A stretch of 64,000 nucleotides of DNA from Geosiphon pyriformis (taxonomy: Eukaryota > Glomeromycota > Glomeromycetes > Archaeosporales > Geosiphonaceae). Made by a program: the position numbers and the translations under genes. Of the stretch, positions 1 through 9,815 are shown piece by piece; position 1 is the stretch's first letter; each line of letters opens with the position of its first letter. The notes under the pieces were generated by a model. The model did not search any database and was not told where the DNA came from. It was given only the letters and a program-made list of their open reading frames with translations. The DNA lies in NCBI GenBank assembly GCA_016748015.1, contig JAAOMT010000512.1, positions 789,757 through 853,756 on the forward strand. Reading direction: 5' to 3'.

Positions 1-511
1 GAATAATCTTGATCAAGGATTATTCTTCCAAGGGATTCAGTTGATGAATGATAGTTTCATTTAATAAATAATACAAGTAAGTTTCTTAATACTTTGGGTT
101 GTGATAGTTCAGTTTTAAATATTCTTTTTCATTTCTTTTTGATTTTAAAGGTTTCTTGGGATATTTAATTTGAAAGTATGATTTAAAGTGGAGTTTGTGG
201 GATAAAATTGGATCTATTGCTTGATAAGTTATGATTTTTATTACTTGATTGATTCTTTCCCAATATTAAAACTACTGTATATATACATGTTTGTAGTTCT
301 ACGAGAAAATACTTTCTTTTTGATATTTCAACCTGGTGTTTGCTGCTATCACCAATTGGTGTTGGCTGCTATTGTGAACTGGTGCTTGCCACTATCGCGA
401 GATGGTGTTTGCTACTATGTTAATCATTACCTTTCTAAGATTATTACTGTGCTATATTATGATTGAATAGTTTGTATTATTTTTATGATTCTTTTTTCTA
501 AATTCTTAAAC
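1..511. other. AT-rich left flank, no gene seen
   Basis: This stretch lies outside the left LTR of the first gypsy element. It contains an imperfect 25-bp palindrome at 1-25 and a short tandem repeat at 329-422. An open frame at 221-466 exists but resembles nothing I know, and its only notable part is the translated tandem repeat, so I do not call it a gene. Confidence 0.6.
329..422. repeat. Four imperfect ~24-bp tandem repeats
   Basis: Four consecutive units share the core TGGTGTTTGCTGCTAT with substitutions. Three of the units are 23-24 bp and the last is slightly shorter. The repeat is locally much richer in GC than its surroundings. No function can be assigned. Confidence 0.7.
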
Positions 512-805
512 TGTAATATCGGATACTTGAAGGTAGGGAAAAGGAAATTAGTGATAAAAGAGTGATTGAGATGAAAGTTATTTTTATTTATTTAATTCTT
601 GTCTGAAAGATGATTTTCTATAGCTAAGAGACTCATTGCTTATATAGCTAATGAAAGTGGTCAATGATCAGGTCAATAATCAGGTCAATGGTCAGGTTAT
701 TGATCAGATCAATGATCACTATCTAAAAATAGAGTGACTAATTATATGACATCAGTGGCTAATACATGTGATAACTAATAAAAATTATGAGTTTCAATCA
801 TAACA
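512..805 (-). repeat. 3' LTR of gypsy element 1
   Basis: Read on the minus strand it starts TGTTATGATTG and matches the LTR at 7507-7823 along its length. It holds five copies of a 12-bp unit (consensus GGTCAATGATCA, about 659-718), against seven in the other LTR; this explains most of the 23-bp length difference. The purine-rich tract needed for plus-strand priming abuts it. Confidence 0.88.
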
Positions 806-1527
806 TCATCCTCTCCAAAGAGATTGAGCTCTAGTAAAATCAAGCTATTTATAGGGTATTCTAATTGAAGAGTTTTGTTTAACTCAAAACTAACTAGTTT
901 GTTAAAGTCTTTTGTGGATAGAGTGTATAGTACTTGAGGCAAAATAAGCTTTGTATCCAAAAGACCAAATCTTTGTATAAGAGTTTTGGCTCTTTTTACA
1001 ATGGTTAAAACTCTTGGGACATCTAAACGTATAATGCCCAAAATTTTCATTTGTATCTCTAAAGTTGTTTTCTTCATGAGCTTTATTTCTTCTATGATTT
1101 CACCAAGACAACCATAGAGTTCTAGTTGCCTTTTATATGACAAGTTTTTGTCTATGGGCAAGATTTCTTTAATTATTTTTCCAATTGTCATAAAAGGTGT
1201 AAGTATTGCTGCTGTTATGCTTTCCAGCAAATACTTATCCATTTTGCTACCAATTTTTTTTCTTCTGGTAGTGGTTTTCTTTGGTCTAATAACAGTATGT
1301 GTTCCACTGTTATCAGTTATGGTGGTTTGTTTTCCAATGGTCAGAGTAGCATTTGGATAATTTTTGATCCAGTACTCATGGAGAATATAGAAAGCATTTT
1401 GAATGTTTTGATCTAAGAAATAATTGTTCATGTCGATTGAAGATACCTCTGTTTTGGGAATGGTGCATTTATTTATATCTGATTTTTGTTGATTATTTGG
1501 GTCAGTATTACCACAACAAGTAACCAA
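775..1527 (-). CDS. Extra 250-aa ORF of unknown function in gypsy element 1
   Basis: An uninterrupted 250-codon frame lies between the integrase and the 3' LTR and ends inside the LTR, at 775. I do not recognise it. It has a CC pair near the N-terminus, a basic stretch around residues 83-95 (TTTRRKKIGSK), a hydrophobic segment just after it, then a helical, Leu/Ile/Lys-rich C-terminal half. No envelope-type signal peptide or clear transmembrane anchor is seen. It ends in LFGEDDVMIET, encoded by the purine-rich tract region and echoing FFGEDPLVEAT at the end of gag. Unlike gag and pol it has no premature stop. It may be an accessory ORF of this retrotransposon lineage or a captured sequence; expression is not shown. 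Confidence 0.5.
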   Translation of the reverse strand: MVTCCGNTDPNNQQKSDINKCTIPKTEVSSIDMNNYFLDQNIQNAFYILHEYWIKNYPNATLTIGKQTTITDNSGTHTVIRPKKTTTRRKKIGSKMDKYLLESITAAILTPFMTIGKIIKEILPIDKNLSYKRQLELYGCLGEIIEEIKLMKKTTLEIQMKILGIIRLDVPRVLTIVKRAKTLIQRFGLLDTKLILPQVLYTLSTKDFNKLVSFELNKTLQLEYPINSLILLELNLFGEDDVMIETHNFY

Positions 1528-1804
1528 TCAGATTGTTTGTGATATTTCTTGAGTCGTGTATCATGAACAGAGTGATCATTGAAGATTATTCCATATTGAT
1601 CTTATAAGATATAAGAACTATTGTTTAAAACTTTGTTGACTATAAAAGATTCTTTTTACTGGCTAGAGAATTTATTATCATAGATATTGTCTTTGTCTGA
1701 ATGGTATTCTAAAACTAAGTCACCAACACTTAAGGAAAGTGTTTTATATGTTTTTTTTTCTTAAGCTTCTCTTGGAATTGTTTTATCTTTTCAAAGGCAA
1801 TTAT

Positions 1805-4800
1805 CTATACTTCTACTAATGAGTCAAAAATAGTACCAAGTCTTCTTTGCAAAATGTCTTTGTAATTTTCTATTGTTATTTCTTCAAAAGATATTGTCTT
1901 AATGTCAGTTTCTATTGGTAGAGTTGCCATTTGTCCATAGAGTAAAAAAAAGAGTTCATAACTTGTTATGTCATGATTCACAGTTCTATAAGCGAACAAA
2001 GCTGAAGGCAGTACTTTGTTTCATAAGTTTGTTTTTTCGCTGGTTTTGGCTAGAATTTCACATAGTGTTCTATTGAAACATTCTACTAGGCCATTTGTTT
2101 GAGAGTGATAAGAAGAGAAAAGTTTGTGACATATTCCCATTTTTCTGCAAAGTTCTTCAACAAGTGTACTGAGAAAAGCTCTTCCTCTGTCAGATAAAAG
2201 TTTTTTGAGGCAGCCATGGCGACAAATGATATCTTCATAAATGAAATTGGCTATTGAGACTGCTATTTGGTCTGGAGTGGCTTTTGCTTCTATTTACTTT
2301 GTAAGATAGTCGGTAGCTGTGATAATGTATCTGTTGCTATCAGGAGTTATTGTTAAAGGTCCAACAACATCTATACCAATTCTGTCAAAGGGTTGACCAA
2401 CAGAGATTGGATGGATATCTTCTTTGCAATTGGGTTTTCTTCTTCTTTGGCAAATATCACAGGTTTTGATGTATTCAGCAATGTCTTTTCCCAAGGTAGG
2501 CCAATAATAGTGAGCTAGAGTTTTCTGAATTGTTTTTGTTTTTTCAAAGTGTCCAGCTAATGGATCAGTGTGCATATTGTAGATCACAATTTCTCTTTCT
2601 TCAAATCTGATGACTCTTTGAGGGCAGTCAGGATCTTTTCTATTTCTTTTATAAAGTTGGTTCTGGTGAATCAAATAGAAATTTGATTGTTTGCACAAAT
2701 GTTCTCTTTGTTGTTGTGTGTATTTTAGTGGATATTGTCCTTTACCCAAAAATTTCATTAGTTGTCCAAGTTTATTATCGTGTTTGTCAAAAAGGGGGAA
2801 TTACTAATAATTAAGTTGGTTTGGTTTGAGAGAGTTGTTCTGTTATTGGATGGTAAGTCTGGAAAGAGCATTGGTGTTTTGATGATTAGCTCCTTTGTAA
2901 TGTTGAATATTATAGTCGAATTCATCCAAGTGGAGTATCTAGCAAGTTATCTATTTGTGTTCTAGTCTCTTTTTGTTGTGCAGCCAAACCAAAGCTTGGT
3001 GATCTGTTACCACCAAAAACTTCACACCAAGAAGATACTTACTCCAGTAACTGGTGGACTATACTACTGCTAAGCATTCTTGTTCAATGACTGAATAGTT
3101 CTGTTCTGCTGGGGAAAGGGTTCTACTGGCATAGACTATGGCATGTTCTTTGCCCTTTTCATTTTTTTGAGAGAGAACAGCACCAAGTCCAAAGCCAGAT
3201 ACATCAGTGTGGAGGATAAAGAGTCGATTTAGATTAGGTTGCTTAAGGATGGGTTCTGTAACCAGTTTTTCTTTTAAAGTTTCAAAGGCTTTTTGCTAAT
3301 GTGTTCTCCAATGGTAATTGACATTTTTCCTGAGTAGCTGATTGAGAGAAGAGACGATTTTGGAGAAATCCTTAACAAATTTGCGATAATAAGAGGCCAA
3401 ACCAAGAAAAGAGTGTAGTTTATAAATGTTCATTGGTTGTTTGATGTTTTGGACTTTTTCAACTTTGGCTGGATCAGGAAAGATTTCATCTTTTGTGATA
3501 AGATGACCAAGGAACTAGGTGGATTGTCTTCCAAAGAAAAATTTGATTGGGTTGATCTTGAGACCAGCATTTCTGAGGAGGTCAAAAACCTTTTGCAAAT
3601 GTTCCAGATGTTCATTCCAGGTTTTTGAGTATATTATTATGTCATCTAAATAGACTAGAACAAAGTTTTTCTTGACTGATTCAAATACTTTATCCATTAA
3701 GTGTTAAAAAGTAGGAGGGGCATTGGTAAGACCAAAAAACATGACTGTGAATTCATAGGTGCCATACTTGGTAATGAAGACAGTTTTTTTTTTGCTTTCT
3801 GAATTCATCTCTACTTGCCAGAATTCAGCAGTTAAGTCAATGGTTGAGAAGAAAGTAGCATCTTTAAATTGGTCTAACATTGCATCAATCTTGAGAAGTG
3901 GGTATATGTCTCTTTCAGTGATGGCATTTAATTGGCAGTAGTTGACACAGAAGCATAGTGTTCTACTTTTTTTGGATACTACTACAACTGGAAAAGCCCA
4001 TTCACTCTTGGTTTCTTGTATGAATCTAAGTTCTTTCATCCAGTTTATCTCTTTCTTGATAAACTCATTATTGCACTAATTGGATTGATAAGACTTTAAA
4101 TAGATGGGTTGAGTTTTTCTGGTGGTGATGATGTGTTGTATCACATGAGTATGTCCAAGGGTATCATCTTCTTTGGAGATAACTGGGCTATTTTTAGCCA
4201 GCAAATTTTCAATGTCTATTTTTCTTTCTTCTGGGGAGGGTTCTTTTTGTTCTACAACCAGTGATTGGATCTCAGGTGGTTCATTCTCAAAGGACTTCTG
4301 TACTTCTTTCAATTCTTCTCTGGGTATCAAACTAATTGGTTCCCAATCTCTGTAATAGATCAGGCATGATTTGCATTCATCGCTTGGAGAATACAAGGGT
4401 TTGTTGTACCAACACCGGGCATAAGGACCATGCCACCAAAAACTGTATTTGGCTTTCTTGCCAGGTTTTCTTTCAAAGGTTCTTCTAAAAATATCATAAT
4501 AAGACCAGCAGATCAGCTTGTCATTTACAATAATTCCTTCTTTGTCTGCTTTAATATTGTCCAGTGGTTTGCCATTGCTAGTGAAGATAGTATAGGTGAG
4601 TTTAGCAGTTTCTTCTTGCTCTTCTTGTTCTTCTTCTTCATTGTTCTCTTCATTATCTGATTCATCTGATTGTTTTTCTTCTTGGTTTTGTTTGGGTATT
4701 GGGAGAGTTGTCCAATGGCAACACTTAACCACAATGGGTTTCTCACCATATCTGATGGTTAATTCACAAAGTTCATAATTAAGCAAAGCTTTTGCTTTCT

Positions 4801-5440
4801 TGAGCCACTCATTGCCAACAATGATAGTGTATTCTTTGGCTTCAGAAACTTCCATGTCAGTTTCAATGCTGATTCCATTGATGCGGACAGGAACAGCTTT
4901 GGCAATACCCAGTCCTTTCTTTTTGTCACCATGTATGTTGGTCATTGGTCTGATAGAAGATTTATCAATCTTTCTACCAATTGCTTCCAAGAAGTGTTTG
5001 GCAATGACACTAACAGATAATCCACTGTTCAGAATTAAGTCAATGAAGTATCCAGCCACTTGGGCTTTACAAATCAGAGGGGTGACATTGCTGTTGTCAG
5101 CAAGTCCAACTTGGCGAGAATGCTTGTTGGTTTTTGGTGTCTTTTTCTTTGGAATCAAAGATTTGCGAAGATCTTTTCTGAACTATAAGTGGGTCATTAA
5201 CTGGCCAAAGGTAATATGTGCTGGGGTTTCCATGAGATTTTTGACAATGGAATAGGGTCCAGATTTTTGTACAATTTCTGAGGGTTTCAACTTTGGAGAA
5301 TTCTTAAAAACTTTAGCCTTTGGTGGCTCATTGTTATTAATGGCAGAAGTTGAGGCTTTGTTGGGGTCTAGAACGAAATCAACCTTGGCTTTTTTCTTTT
5401 TTCTGGTTGGTTCTAAGGTGTTGATTGCTAGTTCATCCAT
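1805..5440 (-). pseudogene. pol: Broken pol polyprotein (PR-RT-RH-IN) of gypsy element 1
   Basis: Pieces in order on the minus strand are as follows. About 5440-4076 holds a retropepsin-like segment in which the usual D-S/T-G reads NSG (LILNSGLSVSVIA), followed by an acidic linker. About 4039-3515 is reverse transcriptase with the YLDD box (VYLDDIIIYSK). About 3430-2960 is RNase H-like. From 2758 comes integrase with its His/Cys finger (GHF then CDICQRR) and the first catalytic Asp in RIGIDVVGPL, continuing to the AYRT and LLYG motifs at 1999-1805. In-frame stops lie at 5183-5185, 4076-4078, 3704-3706 and 2294-2296, at positions where the family has Gln or Trp. The lost protease Asp adds to the evidence that this copy is dead. 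Confidence 0.9.
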
Positions 5441-5525
5441 GTCATAGTCATCATCAGTTAAATTAAAAGCGTAAAAGGAGTTTTTTCTGGTTGGCTTACA
5501 CTCTCACCTTTTGGAAGTGCGCCTA

Positions 5526-7094
5526 TCAGTTTAAAGGCTGATAAACAGTGGCTTCAACTAGGGGATCCTCTCCAAAGAAATTGATGTTGGCATGATTGGG
5601 TCTTTGATTGGGGACATTGTTGTTGTTGTTGGGTCTGTTGTTTTGGTTGTTATTGTTTCTGGGAGCTGGAGGAGGCAGTGGAAGATTGTTACAATCTCTT
5701 GAATAATGTCCAGTTAATTCACAATGATAGCACACAGATGGGCCACAATTTTGCTGTCTTTGATAGGGAAGTTGCTGGGGCTAGTTAAAATGAGGTTCAT
5801 ATCTAGGTCTTGGTAGTTGCTAGTTATCTCTGACTGCTTGTGCCAACAGTTCTAATAACCGGGCAAGGTTAGCTGTGAGTCTATCTATCAATTGTTTATT
5901 TGGGTCTTGGGTTTGGGCAGCAAAAAAAGTAGCAGCCATTTGAGGAGTAGGAGCCATAATAGGAGCAGGAGCAAAAACTGGAAGTATAGATCCCAAATGC
6001 ATTCTTTAATTGTCTTCAATTCTTTGGGTGAGTTCAATGGCCATATTCATGGTGAGATTATCTTTTAAAGCCAAGAGAGGCCAAAGAGCATACAATAAAT
6101 CAGTTCTCAATCCTTTTGTGAAGGAGTGAATCTTTTGCTCTTCAGTCCAGTTTCTACCAGAGTCTATATGCTTGATAAGTTTTTTGATTGCTTTGGCATA
6201 TTTGGTCACAATTTTACCAGGATCTTGGGTTCTTCTTTCTAATTTCATACACCATTTGGATATTAAGATGGGGGTTCTGAATTTGTTTTCAAACCAGATA
6301 GTAAAAGAGGTGTTGTTTTCTTTAATATTTGCTGGGGTCCATCTGACAATTCTTTGTTGAGCACCAACATTGGTTTCTTGTGAAAACCAGGTAGCAGAAG
6401 AGCCTTAAAGATAGCCACCAACAATTTGGAACTTGTATTCATCATCATACTGGTTTGCAGTAACTGCTCTTTTAAAATCATCCAACCATTCAATTGGATC
6501 TTGGGCATTACCTCTGAATAGGGGTAGTGGGGTGTTGTTTCTTTGTCCCAAAGCAGTTTGTATGTTTTGGAGGGTGGCCAGGATGTTTACTTGTATTGGA
6601 TCTTGGGCCATTGGTTCAGGAGTTACTGTTTGAGTGGAATAATCTGAATCACTTGGGAAGAAATCAAAAATAGAAACAGTTTGGTAACTTTCTTCTTCTG
6701 TTTCAAAAGGGGTTTTAGCTGATTGATGGACAGCAATCCAGATGTGAATTTGGTGATTTAGATATTCGAATTCAAGAGGTTGTTGTTTAAAGGTTGCTGA
6801 GTATAAGAGCTGATTGATATTGTTGTTTCTTTTTTCAAAGTTGTTTTTAAAGTAAGCTTGGTCAAAGTAATAGATTGTATAGGCTGTGTAGGTTTCAGCT
6901 GAATGCTCATTCAGGAACCAGTTCCAAAAGTTTTGGAATTGTCTACTGAATTGTTCTTCAAGAGGGAAGCAAATCAAGCAGGATGGCAAAGGATTGAGTT
7001 CAATAAAGTCTAAATCATTTCTGTTGTGTGTTTCAAAGTGTTCTGCTGATTGTTGTGGTAGGTATGAATAATTACCCATACAATAAGGAAACAA
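5526..7094 (-). pseudogene. gag: Broken gag of gypsy element 1
   Basis: The frame starts at 7094 and runs to 5526 with in-frame stops at 6405-6407, 6006-6008, 5820-5822 and 5781-5783. The middle part is a retrotransposon gag capsid-like region (PLFRGNAQDPIEWLDDFKRA, then WTEEQKIHSFTKGL). Near the end is a CCHC zinc knuckle, CYHCELTGHYSRDC, followed by an Asn/Pro-rich tail. It would package the element RNA in an intact copy. The frame is otherwise continuous, so decay is by point nonsense changes rather than large deletions. Confidence 0.88.
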
Positions 7095-7506
7095 GTGGAT
7101 TTTGACAATCTCACAGGAAGCACTACTTTTATGTTACAGGTTAGAGTAACAAGCTAATGGATAGCAAGAGAGAACAGAATTGTAGGGTAATGGAAATAAT
7201 CAAAGAGGATTCAACTTCAATGAGTGAATTGAATGAGTATGGATTTAATGTGCAAGATCAGTTTCATAAAATATCTCAATTGCTATTCTTTTCAAAAGAT
7301 AACAAGGAAATCTGAAGGTAGAGGAATAGTCCGTACTGTCAACAATTGATCACCACTGGTATTAATTCTATGCCTTCACGTCGGCACTCTTAGAATTCAA
7401 TATTAGGTATCAACTTGTGCTCTTCAGTCACATTTATACAAATAGTCTTCAAATACTACAATTATTCAAACAGGAAAAGGCCAACAAGTAATTTTTTATC
7501 CTAAGA

Positions 7507-7823
7507 TGTTTGGATACTTGAAGATAGAGAAAGGAAAATTAGTGATAAGAGAATAATTGAGATGAAAGTTGTTATTTTTATTTATTTAATTCTTGCCTGA
7601 GAGATGATTTTCTATAACTAAGAGATTCATCACTTATATAGCTAATGAAAGTGGTCAATGACCAGGTCAATGACTAGGTCAATGATCATGTCAATAATCA
7701 GGTCAACAGTCAAGTCATTGATCAGGTCAATGATCACTATCTAAAAATAAAGTGGCTAATTATATGACATCAGTGGCTAATATATGTAATAACTAATAAA
7801 AATTATGGGTTTCAACCGTAACA
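7507..7823 (-). repeat. 5' LTR of gypsy element 1
   Basis: The minus strand begins TGTTACGGTTGAAACCC and ends TATCCAAACA, so the ends are TG...CA. It matches the LTR at 512-805. It contains seven copies of a 12-bp unit (about 7655-7738). The sequence immediately to its right (7824 on) is the R1 repeat, so the element appears to sit in or against an R1 copy. Confidence 0.88.
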
Positions 7824-9260
7824 ATAGTAGCATCTAAATTACTCTGTAAACCAAATATAATAAAAACAAATTAAGAATAATGACCAGATTTAAGTAAATA
7901 AGAAATAAAACAAGTTTGATTACCAACTTAAGAAATCATATTACTGATTTCAAAAACAATATAACCAGAGAAAAAATTGACCAACTTGGCTTTAAACTTA
8001 TCATAAAACAGAATAATTTTATTTTAATTCACTAAAAAAAAGATCTTAATACTATTTTTATTTAATAAAACTAATCAATAATTTAAAACAAATATAATAA
8101 TATTTAAATTTTTAAAGTAAACAATTACATATTACTAAATACCAATAGACTTTAACACAATATAAGTGACTTTTTTAAACACATCAAGTACTATTTTAAT
8201 ATTAATAACAAATATATTTAAAAATATATTATATAATACAACAACAAAAAAAAATCAAACTTAAAAACCACTAAAAATTTGGCAATTTTAAGAGTAGTCA
8301 AACAAACAAAGCTCTTAAGCTTAACTATAAACACAGTTTTTAAAAATTATTAGAAAGCAAACTTTATATAAAAGAGTTTTATATTGTTTTTTATAACTAA
8401 TTTTGCATCCAAAAAACCATACATAAACTGAAAAACAGTCTTAATATAAGCCAATTTAATTTTAAAAATTGTATTAAGCACTAGAATAAAAACTATTTAT
8501 CCAGCAAATTTTTGACAACCAATAATGATTTCTTAAACATCATTAATAATAATACCAAAAACTAAAAAAAAATAATTCAATTTTTATTTAATTAGTCCAG
8601 TTTTTAAAAACAAATGATATAATAAAAAATCTTTATTTTGTTTTTAAAACAAGCAAAAATTTACTAAAAAACACTATATTTGGCAATATAATCAATAATT
8701 AATTTTGGCCTATTTTAAACAATATCCTAAATAATACAAAAAAATCTTATCTAAAATTTATCTGAAATTACAAAAAAGTTTGATATAACAATAACAGAAA
8801 CAAGTAATTACTTTTATTTTTTGGAATTTTTAGTTTTTTTAACTATTTTTAAAAAAATATTACTAATGATATCAGATATAATAACAATAATTAAAAAAAT
8901 CAGTTTGTTAATTAATTTACTATTAAAAATTTTTGAGCTTTTGGTAAAAATAAAAACAATATTAGGACTAATTCAAATGTGTTTTTTAAAAAAAACTTTA
9001 ACTGATAAAAAACTAGCTAAAAATAAAAAAAATGCTTAAAAGACTATTAAAGACAGCTTTTTACTATTATTACTTAAAAAAAAGCTTTTAAAACATTCTA
9101 TTTAATTATTTCTATAACAGAAAAAACTTTTTTGGTTAAAATTTTATTAAATATCTTAAAAAAGATATTAAATATAGCTTTTTTACTTTTTGTTTTAGTT
9201 ATGATTATAAAATTAAGAAGATAAAAAATATTTTTTAATACTTAATAATTTTTATATTAT
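7824..9260 (-). repeat. R1 repeat, copy 1 (inverted)
   Basis: Read on the minus strand this matches the copies at 15240-17560 and 58400-59685: the end at about 9240-9210 (TCTTCTTAATTTTAT) is the start of those copies, and the stretch at 7930-8025 matches 17337-17430 and 59610-59685 (shared core AAGYCAAGTTGGT). A fragmentary frame at 8821-9039 is related to the longer frame at 58400-58741. R1 type is unknown; no terminal repeats or recognised protein domain were found. It is strongly AT-rich. Confidence 0.75.
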
Positions 9261-9815
9261 TTTAATTAATAATTTTATTAAATTAATTTTAAAAAACTGT
9301 TAATGTAAATTTTGTTTTTAATTTTATTAAAATTGTTTTAATATAAAATAAAAATTATAATAAATCAACAGATTTTTAATATTAAAATTTTGAATTATTT
9401 TTTTTATTTACTTAATAAAATAATTAACTAATAAATTTATTTATTAAAAATTTTGCTTAAAAAATTAATTTTATTTTAAATAATTGTATTTTTAAGATTG
9501 AATATGTTTTGTTTAAATTTTAATTGCTTTTAATTAAATCAAAAATTAATTAAATCATTAAACCCAGTTTTAGAATTAATTATTAGAAATAGGAAATTGA
9601 CACAAAAAAACTTGAATATTTCCATAAATAAATAATCAGTGAATATTATAAAAAAGGAAAAGAATCACACTAGTTTGTGACGTCACAAATTTTATGGCGA
9701 TCCGGATCAACCAGTAAAAAATTATTCAAGATTCTGATCAATCATCGTTTCTAGTATCACTATTTGACTACCATTGTGCCATAAGAAACGGCGAACCCAA
9801 CTTCTAATTTACAAC
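9261..9815. other. AT-rich intergenic stretch and upstream region of the WDR91-like gene
   Basis: 9261-9600 is low-complexity AT sequence with no gene. From about 9660 the base composition rises and includes TGACGTCA at 9678, a CRE-like palindrome that could be a promoter element of the gene starting at 9816. That regulatory role is inference. Confidence 0.4.

Larger units (their letters stand above)
512..7823 (-). mobile_element. Decayed Ty3/gypsy LTR retrotransposon (element 1)
   Basis: The element is flanked by two related LTRs (512-805 and 7507-7823). Internally, on the minus strand, it carries gag with a CCHC zinc knuckle, an aspartic protease region, reverse transcriptase, an RNase H region and an integrase in the order PR-RT-RH-IN, which is typical of Ty3/gypsy. 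A purine-rich tract lies directly upstream of the 3' LTR (805-822 on the plus strand, read as pyrimidines). Gag and pol are broken by several nonsense codons, so the element cannot supply its own proteins. The two LTRs differ by substitutions and by copy number of a 12-bp repeat, which argues for an old insertion. No clear target-site duplication is visible: the five bases outside the left LTR (TAAAC) and right LTR (ATAGT) do not match. Confidence 0.93.

Noticed and set aside
221-466. 81-codon open frame
   Set aside because: Its only structured part is the translation of a 24-bp tandem repeat; no family resemblance and the surroundings are AT-rich intergenic sequence.
512-7823. Target-site duplication for gypsy element 1
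   Set aside because: TAAAC on the left and ATAGT on the right do not match; the left boundary or flank may be rearranged.
8821-9039. 72-codon open frame in the AT desert
   Set aside because: It is a fragment of repeat R1 (related to 58400-58741), not a gene of the host.
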